Below are positions 51,076 to 59,047 of a stretch of DNA of 64,000 nt, piece after piece; the stretch's first letter is position 1, and the number at the start of each line of letters is the position of its first letter. The position numbers were made by a program, and so were the translations under genes. Below the pieces are notes generated by a model. That model did no database searches. It saw only the letters and a program-made list of their open reading frames with translations, and was not told where the DNA came from. Source of the stretch: Sinomonas sp. R1AF57 (GTDB lineage Bacteria > Actinomycetota > Actinomycetes > Actinomycetales > Micrococcaceae); NCBI RefSeq assembly GCF_002224485.1, contig NZ_CP022463.1:1138644-1202643 (forward strand). The letters run 5' to 3'.

Positions 51076-51651
51076 GTGGCGCACACCGACGACAGCGCTG
51101 CTGCAGGCTTCGACCGGGTGGGGCGCGGCGACCTCGGGTACAGCCCGAAGCAGGTGGAGAAGTTCATGGCCGCCGCGCGCGCCTACCTGGAGGACTCCTC
51201 GGCACCCGCCGTGACAAGCCACCAAGTACGCATGGTGTCCTTCGACGCCGTCCGGGGCGGCTTCGACGCGAGCGAGGTCGACGCGGCGCTCGACCGCCTC
51301 GAGGACGCCTTCGCGCGGCGAGAGCGCGAGGAGCTCATCGAGCGCTCGGGCGAGGAGGCCTGGCTCAGGGAGATCGGCCAGCTCGCGGGGGTCCTGCGGG
51401 GCCGGCTGGCGAGGCACGACGGCGAGCGCTTCCGCCGTCCGAGCAGCCAGAAGGCGCCGTCGTACCAGGTCCAGGACGTCGACGCCCTGTGCGTGCGGCT
51501 CCTCGACTACCTCGAGAACGGCTCCCCGATGAGCGCCGACGAGGTGCGCACCGCCGTCTTCCGCACGGTGACGGGGCAGGAAGGCTACGAAGAGACCCAG
51601 GTCGACGCGTTCCTCGACCGCGTGGTCGAGCTCATGGCCGCCATCGACTGA
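51076..51651 (+). CDS. DivIVA-domain-like protein
   Basis: A 191-aa protein with two related halves. Each holds the DivIVA-like pattern of a GY or GF turn before a Q/E-VD-x-F/A-L helix: LGYSPKQVEKFMAAAR, GFDASEVDAALDRLEDAF and GYEETQVDAFLDRVVELM. Such proteins bind curved membrane at poles or septa. I prefer the GTG at 51076 behind AAGGGGAGG. An ATG at 51037 or 51040 just after cdsA would add 12-13 residues of doubtful value. Confidence 0.75.
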   Translation: MAHTDDSAAAGFDRVGRGDLGYSPKQVEKFMAAARAYLEDSSAPAVTSHQVRMVSFDAVRGGFDASEVDAALDRLEDAFARREREELIERSGEEAWLREIGQLAGVLRGRLARHDGERFRRPSSQKAPSYQVQDVDALCVRLLDYLENGSPMSADEVRTAVFRTVTGQEGYEETQVDAFLDRVVELMAAID

Positions 51652-51728
51652 CGCCGGGACCGGCTGACGCCCGTGCAGTGCGGGCGCGAAGCAGCCCGGC
51701 GTGGGCGCAGCCCAGCCGGGCTGCGCGG

Positions 51729-53225
51729 TCAGTCGGTCGGTTCGGGCGAGTGGATCCGCACGAGGAAGCGGTCCGCCCCGCGGGGGACGCGCCGCCGGCT
51801 GGCCCGCGACACGATCGCCATGACGGCGAACGCGAGGGGAACGGTCCACGCCGCGGGCTGGGCACACATCGCGGCGGCGACCTTCACGGCGGGATCGACG
51901 GGACCGCTGGCGGCCGCCGCGGCGCCGAGCACCCCGGAGGCGACGAGGGCGCCCCCGCACGCGAGGGCGCCCGTCACCATCCCGGCGACCGCGCCGACGG
52001 TCGTGAGCCGGCGCCACCAGATCCCGAGGACGAGCAGGGGGCAGATCGTCGAGGCGGTGAAGGCGAAGACGAGCCCCACGCTGCCGGCGAGGGCCTGCGG
52101 GCCCGCGCTGAGCGCCGCGACGAGCGGGACGAGCGCGGACAGCGCCGCAGCCGCGCGGAACCCCCGCACGTTGCCCCCGAAGAACTCCTGGCTGATGACG
52201 CCGGCGACGGACACGAGCAGGCCCGACGTGGTCGACAGGAACGCCGCCATGGCCCCGGCCAGCACGAGCGCCGAGAGGGCCGTCCCGAGCGGCCCCGGCA
52301 CGAGGCGCTGCGGCAGCAGGATGGCGAGGGCGTCCCCCTCGCCGGCCAGCTCCGGCGCCGCGAGGCGGCCCAGGACCCCGAACATGGTCGGGAACACGTA
52401 GAACACCGACAGCAGCCCGAGCACGATCACGGTGGTCCTGCGCGCGGTGCGCCCGTCGGGATTGGTGTAGAAGCGCACGAGGACGTGGGGGAGCCCGAGG
52501 GTCCCGAAGAGCAGGGCGACCATGAGCGAGACGGTGCGGTAGCCGCCGTCGGGCGTGCCGAGCTGGTACGGGATGGCCTCGAGCGAGGAGGGGGCCGACG
52601 ACGGCTCCACGCCCTGGCCCGCGAAGTGCAGCGCGAGGAACACCGCCGGGACGGCGATGGCCGCGAGCTTGAGCCAGAACTGGAACGCCTGGACGAAGGT
52701 GATGGAGCGCATCCCGCCCAGCATGACGGCAAGCACGACGACCGCGACCACCGCCGCGGAGCCGGTCCAGCCTGGCAGGCCCGTGGTGATGCGCACCGCG
52801 AGCGCGGCGCCCTGGAGCTGGGGCACGATGTACAGCCAGCCGATGAGCACGACCAGGACGCTGGTGGTGCGCCGCGCCGCGAGCGACCCGAGGCGCGCGG
52901 CGGCGAAGTCCGGCACGGTGTAGGCGCCGGACCGGCGCAGGGGGGCCGCGACGAAGAGGAGCAGCATGAGGAACCCGGCGGTGTACCCGACCGGGTACCA
53001 GAGCCCGGTCGCGCCGGTGACCATGATGAGGCCGGCGACGCCGAGGAAGCTCGCCGCCGAGAGGTACTCGCCCCCGATGGCCGAGGCGTTCCACCACGGC
53101 CGGACGGTCCGGGAGGCGACATAGAAGTCCCCCGTGGTGCGGGAGATCCTGAGCCCGTAGAAGCCCACGAGCACCGTCGCCGCGGCGACGAGCCCGATCG
53201 CGGAGAGGCCGATCGCGGGGGTCAC
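51729..53225 (-). CDS. SSS-family sodium:solute symporter (acetate permease-like)
   Basis: A 498-aa membrane protein with about 13 helices. SRTVRPWWNASAIGGEYLSA and LPHVLVRFYTNPDGRTARRT match ActP-like cation/organic-acid symporters. It is related to, but clearly different from, the ActP at 56160. The GTG overlaps the stop of the small membrane protein before it. It is last in a four-gene minus-strand run of sensor kinase, regulator, small protein and permease. The substrate is probably a short carboxylate. Confidence 0.88.
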   Translation of the reverse strand: MTPAIGLSAIGLVAAATVLVGFYGLRISRTTGDFYVASRTVRPWWNASAIGGEYLSAASFLGVAGLIMVTGATGLWYPVGYTAGFLMLLLFVAAPLRRSGAYTVPDFAAARLGSLAARRTTSVLVVLIGWLYIVPQLQGAALAVRITTGLPGWTGSAAVVAVVVLAVMLGGMRSITFVQAFQFWLKLAAIAVPAVFLALHFAGQGVEPSSAPSSLEAIPYQLGTPDGGYRTVSLMVALLFGTLGLPHVLVRFYTNPDGRTARRTTVIVLGLLSVFYVFPTMFGVLGRLAAPELAGEGDALAILLPQRLVPGPLGTALSALVLAGAMAAFLSTTSGLLVSVAGVISQEFFGGNVRGFRAAAALSALVPLVAALSAGPQALAGSVGLVFAFTASTICPLLVLGIWWRRLTTVGAVAGMVTGALACGGALVASGVLGAAAAASGPVDPAVKVAAAMCAQPAAWTVPLAFAVMAIVSRASRRRVPRGADRFLVRIHSPEPTD

Positions 53226-53635
53226 GGCCGGTCCTCGAGCAGCTCGGCGTAGCGCTGCTCGTTCCGCGTGGCGGCGCGGTAGTAGGCGATGCCGCAGACA
53301 ACCGCGGCCGGGTACGGCAGGCCGCCGATGAGCAGCCACACGAGCGGCAGCCCGGGGAGCCACGGCAGCTGCGCGGCGAGCTCGGAGACCGCCCACACCG
53401 AACCGATCGCCGCGAGGAACGCGCCCGCGACCACGAGCGCGAGCCGCAGCTGCGAGCGCATCAGGGACCGCAGGACGACGCCGCCCACGTCCGACTGCTC
53501 GGCGACCTCGCGGGAGAGCGAGGGGGAGCGCGGGGCCGGCGCGGCGCTCGAGACCGGCGCCGTGACCCGGACCCGCTTGGAGCGGTCGACGGCGCGCATC
53601 GCCTCCGGGTCCTCGCCGCCCGGTGCGGTGCTCAC
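53222..53635 (-). CDS. Small two-helix membrane protein, permease partner
   Basis: A 137-aa protein. Residues 1-65 are polar. Helices lie at about 69-88 and 98-119, and the tail is charged. It resembles the position and layout of DUF485/YjcH partners of ActP, though its sequence is divergent. It overlaps the permease (GTGA) and the response regulator (GTGA) genes, so all three are coupled. Confidence 0.7.
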   Translation of the reverse strand: MSTAPGGEDPEAMRAVDRSKRVRVTAPVSSAAPAPRSPSLSREVAEQSDVGGVVLRSLMRSQLRLALVVAGAFLAAIGSVWAVSELAAQLPWLPGLPLVWLLIGGLPYPAAVVCGIAYYRAATRNEQRYAELLEDRP

Positions 53636-54363
53636 GTCAGCGGCCTGATCCTGGTCGCCGCGAGCCGCTCGCGGAGCCCCGGCAGGAGCCGGCGGCTCAC
53701 GGGCAGCTCTGCGCCGCCGGCGACCACGAACGGCTGCGGGCCCCCGAGCCTCAGCTGCTGGACCGCGTCCATGGCGACGAGGTAGGAGCGGTGGATGCGC
53801 ACGAACCCGGCCGGGCCCCACTGCCGCTCGAGGTCGGTCAGCGGGACGCGCACGAGGTACGAGCCCTCCGGCGTGTGGAGGCGCGCGTAGTCGCCCTGTG
53901 CCTGGACGAACGCGACGTCGTCCCGCCTGATCATCCGGGTCACCCCTCCCTGCTCCACGGTGATGACCTCCGGCGCGGCGTCGGGGTGGGAGCGCGCGCC
54001 GTCGTGCTGGTCCACGATCCGCCCCACGCAGCGCTCGAGCCGCTCGGGCCGGACCGGCTTGAGGAGGTAGTCGACGGCCGCGAGGTCGAAGGCCTCGAGG
54101 GCATGGTCATCGTCGGCAGTGACGAAGACGACCGCCGGGGGAGAGGCGAAGCGGGCGATGACGCGGGCGAGCTCGAGGCCTGTGAGGCCGGGCATGTGGA
54201 TGTCGAGGAAGATCGCGTCCACGTCCTCGCGCTCGAGGACCTTGAGCGCCTCCGTCCCCGAGGTCGCCGTGTGGACCGTCGAGACGCGCTCGTCGCGGCC
54301 GAGGAGGTAGGAGAGCTCCTGGACGGCGGGCAGCTCGTCGTCGACGACGAGGGCGGTGATCAT
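53632..54363 (-). CDS. LytTR-family response regulator
   Basis: A 243-aa regulator. The receiver domain has VVDDE at residues 7-11, the phospho-acceptor Asp54 in FLDIHMPGLTG and KPVRPER. The C-terminal LytTR DNA-binding domain has FVQAQGDYARLHTPEGSYLV and FVRIHRSYLVAMDAV. It lies 5 bp after the LytS-type kinase gene. It probably controls the SSS permease genes in response to extracellular carboxylate. Confidence 0.93.
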   Translation of the reverse strand: MITALVVDDELPAVQELSYLLGRDERVSTVHTATSGTEALKVLEREDVDAIFLDIHMPGLTGLELARVIARFASPPAVVFVTADDDHALEAFDLAAVDYLLKPVRPERLERCVGRIVDQHDGARSHPDAAPEVITVEQGGVTRMIRRDDVAFVQAQGDYARLHTPEGSYLVRVPLTDLERQWGPAGFVRIHRSYLVAMDAVQQLRLGGPQPFVVAGGAELPVSRRLLPGLRERLAATRIRPLT

Positions 54364-54368
54364 GCGCC

Positions 54369-55595
54369 TCAGTCTAGTGGCGGCCGCACGTCGTGCTGGG
54401 GCTGAGACTTGGGGATGCGCAGCGTGATGAGCGTGCCCTCCCCGGGCGCCGTCTCGACGACGAGGCCGTGGTCGTCGCCGTACACCTGGCGCAGGCGGGC
54501 ATCCACGTTCCGCAGCCCCACGTGCACCCCGCCGGCGTGCCCCGCGAGGACCTCGCGGAGCCGCTCGGGGTCCATGCCGGCGCCGTCGTCCTCGATCCGC
54601 ACGATGGCCTCGTTCGGCGAGTCCTCGGCCGTGATCGAGATGTGCCCGACGCCCTCGCGGGCCTCGAGCCCGTGGCGGACGGCGTTCTCGACGAGGGGCT
54701 GGAGGCTCAGGAACGGCACGACGGTGCCGAGCACCTCGGGCGCGATGCGCAGGCTCACCTGGAGCCGCTCGCCGAACCGGGCCCGCTCGAGAAGGAGGTA
54801 CCGGTCGATGCTCTTCAGCTCCTCGGCGAGGGTGGTGAATTCCCCGTGGCGGCGGAACGAGTAGCGGGTGAAGTCGGCGAACTCGACGACGAGCTCCCGC
54901 GCGCGCGCGGGGTCGGTGAGGATGTAGGAGGCGATGGCGTTGAGCGAGTTGTAGATGAAGTGCGGACTGATCTGGGCCCGCAGCGCCCGCACCTCGGCCT
55001 CCATCAGAAGCGTCCTGGACCGGTCCAGCTCGGCGAGCTCGGCCTGGGTCGCGACCCAGTCCGCGACCTCGCCCGTGGCCCGCACCAGCCCGGCCCCTGC
55101 CCCCGGCGACGCCGAGAACGCCACGACGGTGCCGATCACGCGGTTCGCGGCACGCACCGGGGCGACCACCGCGCCGCGCACCGGGCAGTCGCGCTCGGTG
55201 CAGCCTGCGGCGGCGCAGTCCAGCTCGGCGTCGTCCACGACGCGCGTGCGGCCGGCGGCAAGGGTCTGCTGCGCGAGGGCCATGACGGTGCCCTGGTGGG
55301 CGCTCCCGGCGCCGTCCCAGGCGATGAGCCGCGACTCGTCGGTGAGCGCCAGTGCGGGAGCGCCCAGCATCGAGCGCAGGTGTCCCGCGGCCTTCGCGGC
55401 GCCGTCCGGGTCGAGGCCGCCCCGCAGGTACCGGCCGGCCTGGGCGGCCGAGTGGAGGATCGTGTAGCTGGCGCGCTCCGCGTCGCTGCCGAAGTCCCTC
55501 CGCGAGCGCCCCACGCGCCAGGCGACGAGGGCCACGACGGCGCCCGCCACCAGCACGAGCGCGATGACCGCGAGCGAGAGCGCATCCTGGGACAT
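54369..55595 (-). CDS. LytS-type sensor histidine kinase
   Basis: A 408-aa kinase with one membrane helix at about 8-26. A GAF-like domain (about 40-185) holds Cys127, Cys132 and Cys137, which may bind a metal or a redox group. The His_kinase core has His212 in RAQISPHFIYNSLNAIASYI, followed by LVENAVRHGLEAREGVG and DDGAGMDP. The ATG at 55595 is chosen because it gives the helix at the N-terminus. Upstream codons are not conserved. Confidence 0.9.
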   Translation of the reverse strand: MSQDALSLAVIALVLVAGAVVALVAWRVGRSRRDFGSDAERASYTILHSAAQAGRYLRGGLDPDGAAKAAGHLRSMLGAPALALTDESRLIAWDGAGSAHQGTVMALAQQTLAAGRTRVVDDAELDCAAAGCTERDCPVRGAVVAPVRAANRVIGTVVAFSASPGAGAGLVRATGEVADWVATQAELAELDRSRTLLMEAEVRALRAQISPHFIYNSLNAIASYILTDPARARELVVEFADFTRYSFRRHGEFTTLAEELKSIDRYLLLERARFGERLQVSLRIAPEVLGTVVPFLSLQPLVENAVRHGLEAREGVGHISITAEDSPNEAIVRIEDDGAGMDPERLREVLAGHAGGVHVGLRNVDARLRQVYGDDHGLVVETAPGEGTLITLRIPKSQPQHDVRPPLD

Positions 55596-55709
55596 GGAGC
55601 CAAGGCTATCCGCCGCTCGCCGTCGAGGGTGCGCCGTTCGGCGCACGCCCGCCTCCGCTGGGCGATGGAGGCGCGAAACCTCTGGAACGGCACTCCGGGC
55701 GCACGCGAG

Positions 55710-55725
55710 AGTGATGTGCATCACC
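55710..55725. promoter_or_regulatory. CRP/GlxR-type box upstream of the acetate permease operon
   Basis: AGTGATGTGCATCACC keeps the GTGA-N6-TCAC core of the cAMP-receptor-protein family site. It lies about 43 bp before the DUF485 gene. Confidence 0.55.
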
Positions 55726-55767
55726 CACATGCCGGGGCCGTGATCCCGGCCTCCCGAGGAGGATCCA

Positions 55768-56163
55768 TTGGGCAATGACGCCTCGCGGGACGCGACGGCA
55801 CAGGCCGCGCATCCCGACTTCCAGCTGGTCCAGTCCAGCGGAGAGTTCCGCGAACTGCGCAGGAGCCACCGCAGCTTCGTCTTCCCCCTCGCCGGAGCGT
55901 TCCTGCTCTGGTACTTCCTGTACGTGCTGCTGGCCGACTACGCGCACGACTTCATGTCCATCAAGGTCGGCGGGAACATCACCCTCGGACTCGTGCTGGG
56001 CCTGCTCCAGTTCGTGAGCACCTTCGGCATCACCGCGTGGTACGTCCACCACGCCAACAAGAAGCTCGACCCGGCCGCGGAGGCGATCCGCAGCGAGATC
56101 GAGCACCACGACTTCGACGCCACGGCCCGTACCGCCTCGGCCGGAGAGGAGACCGCGCGATGA
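55768..56163 (+). CDS. DUF485-family membrane protein (YjcH-like)
   Basis: A 131-aa partner of ActP. RRSHRSFVFPLAGAFLLWYF is the DUF485 signature, and the second helix is at about 69-92, ending ITAWYVHHANKKLDP. The TTG at 55768 follows GAGGAGG; no ATG or GTG fits. The gene overlaps actP by 4 bp (ATGA). Confidence 0.9.
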   Translation: MGNDASRDATAQAAHPDFQLVQSSGEFRELRRSHRSFVFPLAGAFLLWYFLYVLLADYAHDFMSIKVGGNITLGLVLGLLQFVSTFGITAWYVHHANKKLDPAAEAIRSEIEHHDFDATARTASAGEETAR

Positions 56164-57764
56164 ACCTCGCAGCCAACCTGCAGGAGAGCTCCTGGCTCAA
56201 CATGGCGATCTTCGCGCTCTTCGTCGCGGTGACGATCGTGATCGTGCTGCGCGCCAGCAAGAACAACAAGACCGCCGCCGACTACTACGCCGGCGGCCGC
56301 TCCTTCACCGGAGGCCAGAACGGCACCGCCATCGCCGGCGACTACCTCTCGGCCGCCTCGTTCCTGGGCATCACAGGCGCGATCGCCGTCAACGGCTACG
56401 ACGGCTTCCTGTACTCGATCGGGTTCCTCGTGGCGTGGCTCGTCGCGCTCCTGCTCGTCGCCGAGCTCCTGCGGAACACCGGCAAGTTCACCATGGCGGA
56501 CGTCCTCTCGTTCCGCCTCCGCGAGAAGCCGGTCCGCATCGCCGCGGCCATCTCCACGCTCGCCGTGTGCTTCTTCTACCTCCTGGCCCAGATGGCCGGC
56601 GCGGGCGGGCTCATCGCCCTCCTCCTGGGCATCTCGGACTGGGCCGGCCAGTCGGTCGTGATCACAGTGGTCGGCGCCCTCATGATCATGTACGTGCTGC
56701 TCGGCGGCATGAAGGGCACCACCTGGGTGCAGATCATCAAGGCCGTCCTGCTCATCATCGGCGCCTTCGCCATGACCATCTGGGTCCTCGCGATCAACGG
56801 CTTCAACCTCTCCACCCTCCTCGGCAGCGCGGTCGAGGCGGCCGGCGCAGGCGGCGAGAAGATCCTCAACCCGGGGCTGCAGTACGGCAAGTCCGACACG
56901 TCCAAGCTCGACTTCATCTCGCTCGGCCTCGCCCTCGTGCTCGGCACCGCCGCCCTCCCGCACGTGCTCATGCGCTTCTACACCGTGCCCACCTCCAAGG
57001 AGGCCCGCAAGTCGGTCGTGTGGGCGATCTGGCTCATCGGCGCGTTCTACCTCTTCACCCTCGTCCTCGGCTACGGCGCCGCAGCCCTCATCGGCGCGGA
57101 CGCGATCAAGGCCGCCCCGGGCGGGGTGAACTCGGCGGCCCCGCTGCTCGCGTTCCAGCTCGGCGGACCGCTCCTGCTGGGCTTCATCTCGGCGGTCGCG
57201 TTCGCGACGATCCTCGCCGTCGTCGCCGGCCTGACCATCACGGCGGCGGCGTCGTTCGCCCACGACATCTACGCCAACGTCCTCGCCAAGGGCAAGACCA
57301 CGCCCGCCTCCGAGGTGAAGGTGGCCCGCCGTACCGTGATCGTGATCGGCATCTTCGCGATCATCGGCGGCATCTTCGCCAACGGCCAGAACGTGGCGTT
57401 CCTCGTGGCCCTCGCGTTCGCGGTCGCGGCGTCGGCCAACCTGCCCACGATCCTCTACTCGCTCTTCTGGAAGAAGTTCACCACCCAGGGCGCCCTGTGG
57501 AGCATCTACGGCGGCCTCGGCTCGGCGATCCTGCTCATCGCCTTCTCGCCGGTCGTCTCCGGCACGAAGACCTCGATGATCGCCGGCGCCAACTTCGCGT
57601 GGTTCCCGCTGAGCAACCCGGGCATCGTCTCGATCCCGCTCGCATTCCTGCTCGGCTGGCTCGGCACCGTGCTCGACAAGCGGCGCGAGGACCCGGCCAA
57701 GCAGGCCGAGATGGAGGTCCGCTCCCTCACCGGCATCGGCGCGGAGAAGGCGGTCTCGCACTAG
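56160..57764 (+). CDS. actP: Cation/acetate symporter
   Basis: A 534-aa SSS-family permease with about 13-14 helices. ADYYAGGRSFTGGQNGTAIA and GDYLSAASFLGITGAIA are ActP-type motifs, with LPHVLMRFYTVPTSKEARKS in the middle and a charged C-terminal tail. It imports acetate and similar short acids with sodium or protons. It is coupled to the DUF485 gene, has a CRP-type box upstream, and a strong hairpin follows its stop. Confidence 0.94.
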   Translation: MNLAANLQESSWLNMAIFALFVAVTIVIVLRASKNNKTAADYYAGGRSFTGGQNGTAIAGDYLSAASFLGITGAIAVNGYDGFLYSIGFLVAWLVALLLVAELLRNTGKFTMADVLSFRLREKPVRIAAAISTLAVCFFYLLAQMAGAGGLIALLLGISDWAGQSVVITVVGALMIMYVLLGGMKGTTWVQIIKAVLLIIGAFAMTIWVLAINGFNLSTLLGSAVEAAGAGGEKILNPGLQYGKSDTSKLDFISLGLALVLGTAALPHVLMRFYTVPTSKEARKSVVWAIWLIGAFYLFTLVLGYGAAALIGADAIKAAPGGVNSAAPLLAFQLGGPLLLGFISAVAFATILAVVAGLTITAAASFAHDIYANVLAKGKTTPASEVKVARRTVIVIGIFAIIGGIFANGQNVAFLVALAFAVAASANLPTILYSLFWKKFTTQGALWSIYGGLGSAILLIAFSPVVSGTKTSMIAGANFAWFPLSNPGIVSIPLAFLLGWLGTVLDKRREDPAKQAEMEVRSLTGIGAEKAVSH

Positions 57765-57798
57765 CGGTCCGCGCTCGCACCGCCCCGGAGGGGCGCAC

Positions 57799-57836
57799 GA
57801 CGGCGGCCGGCCCACCCAGGTGGGCCGGCCGCCGTC
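57799..57836 (+). terminator. Hairpin terminator after actP
   Basis: GACGGCGGCCGGCCCACC (57799-57816) pairs perfectly with 57819-57836. Like the gatB hairpin, it is preceded by CGCACGACGGC. Confidence 0.8.
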
Positions 57837-57862
57837 GCGCGTGCCGGCCAGCTCCCGCGGTG

Positions 57863-58387
57863 TCACCGCGGCTGGATCTTGAGCCCGTCGAGGAGGAGCG
57901 GGTCGCCCTCCCACACGTAGGAGAGGTCGAACGCGCGGCTTCCGCACACGAGGACACCCGAGGCGGTGCCGCGCGGCCGCTGCCCCGCCCGGGCAAGCGA
58001 CTCGGCCTGCTGGATGTCGGCCGAGCAGGAACCGTCCAGGGCGAGCTCGGTGAGCCTGCTCCTGAGATCCGTGACGGAGAGGTTCTGCTTCAGGGCCGGG
58101 GTGAACTGGGCGTGCGCGGCGTCGAGCCGACCCGCAGCGAGGTCCTCGATCATCTGCTCCGAGGCGCGCTTGACCCCCGCGCCGGGGCTGAACACGACCA
58201 GAGCGAGCACGACGGCGGCGGCCACGGCGACTGCCACCGCCCCGCCGCCCACCCCGAGGCCGATCCAGAGCCAGCGCCGGTCCCGTGGCGCCCGGCCACC
58301 CGGGCTGTTCCACAGCTCCTGCTGGGTGGGCTGCCGCGGCCGGGAAGGGCTGGCGTGGCTCTGGTTCGGCAGGGACGGGAAGGTCAT
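57863..58387 (-). CDS. Single-helix membrane protein of unknown function
   Basis: A 174-aa protein. Residues 1-38 are Pro/Gln/Arg-rich and cytoplasmic, and a helix lies at about 40-68. The external part (about 70-174) has IEDLAAGRLDAAHAQFTPAL, a DUF4878-like start, and two cysteines (SCSADIQ, VLVCGS) that could form a disulfide. No enzyme motif is seen. It ends before the actP terminator and follows the Lrp gene by 16 bp. Confidence 0.75.
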   Translation of the reverse strand: MTFPSLPNQSHASPSRPRQPTQQELWNSPGGRAPRDRRWLWIGLGVGGGAVAVAVAAAVVLALVVFSPGAGVKRASEQMIEDLAAGRLDAAHAQFTPALKQNLSVTDLRSRLTELALDGSCSADIQQAESLARAGQRPRGTASGVLVCGSRAFDLSYVWEGDPLLLDGLKIQPR

Positions 58388-58403
58388 GGCGGTGTCCTGG
58401 GCG

Positions 58404-58880
58404 CTAGGCGGGCGGTCGCGGGCCCCGCTCGAGCAGCGGGTCCATCCTGAATGGTATGAGGTCGCCCATCGCCAAGGCGGTGTCGGTGCGCTCGACCCCG
58501 TCGCACGCGAGGATCTTGCCGTTGATGCGGAAGAGGTCCTCGGCGTCGACCGCGACCACCCGCAGGAGCAAGTCCGCCGTGCCGGTGAGCCCGTGCCCCT
58601 CGAGCACTTCCGGGATCCGTGCGATCTCCGCTGTGAGGGAGGCGAGCTTGCGCTGCTGGACGTGGACCGTGATGAAGGCGAGCAGCGGATACCCGAGCGA
58701 GGACGGATTGATCCGTCGGTCGAAGCCAAGGAACACATGGCCGGCGTCGAGGCGGGAGAGCCTGGCCTGGACGGTATTGCGGGACAGTCCGAGCTGTTGG
58801 GCGAGGGCCACCACGGTGCGGCGCGGGTCCTCGGCGAGGGCCCGCAGAATACGGGCGTCGGTGGCGTCGACGACGTGCAT
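58404..58880 (-). CDS. Lrp/AsnC-family transcriptional regulator
   Basis: A 158-aa regulator. The N-terminal HTH is DARILRALAEDPRRTVVALA with QQLGLSRNTVQARLSRL. The C-terminal RAM domain senses an amino acid. It is divergent from a branched-chain 2-oxoacid dehydrogenase operon, the usual place of BkdR-type Lrp regulators, so it probably responds to Leu, Ile or Val. The ATG at 58880 is preferred; a GTG at 58898 is possible and a TAGCGT -10 lies 8 bp before the ATG. Confidence 0.9.
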   Translation of the reverse strand: MHVVDATDARILRALAEDPRRTVVALAQQLGLSRNTVQARLSRLDAGHVFLGFDRRINPSSLGYPLLAFITVHVQQRKLASLTAEIARIPEVLEGHGLTGTADLLLRVVAVDAEDLFRINGKILACDGVERTDTALAMGDLIPFRMDPLLERGPRPPA

Positions 58881-58964
58881 GCTGCGCAACGCTAGCACGG
58901 CGTCTCACCCCCGGATTGTGCATCCTGCCCATGTTTGGCTCATTCAGTTGTGCCCCCTGTGCCT

Positions 58965-58980
58965 TGTGAGTATGGTCACA
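58965..58980. promoter_or_regulatory. Perfect CRP/GlxR-type box before the 2-oxoacid dehydrogenase operon
   Basis: TGTGA-GTATGG-TCACA is an exact match to the TGTGA-N6-TCACA consensus. A TATGGT inside it may be the -10 of the operon, in which case binding would block transcription. Confidence 0.6.
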
Positions 58981-59047
58981 GTAATTCGAGGCGGACGCGC
59001 CCCGACGGCGATGTGTACCGGCAGTGGCGAGCAGTGGAGAAGAGAAC

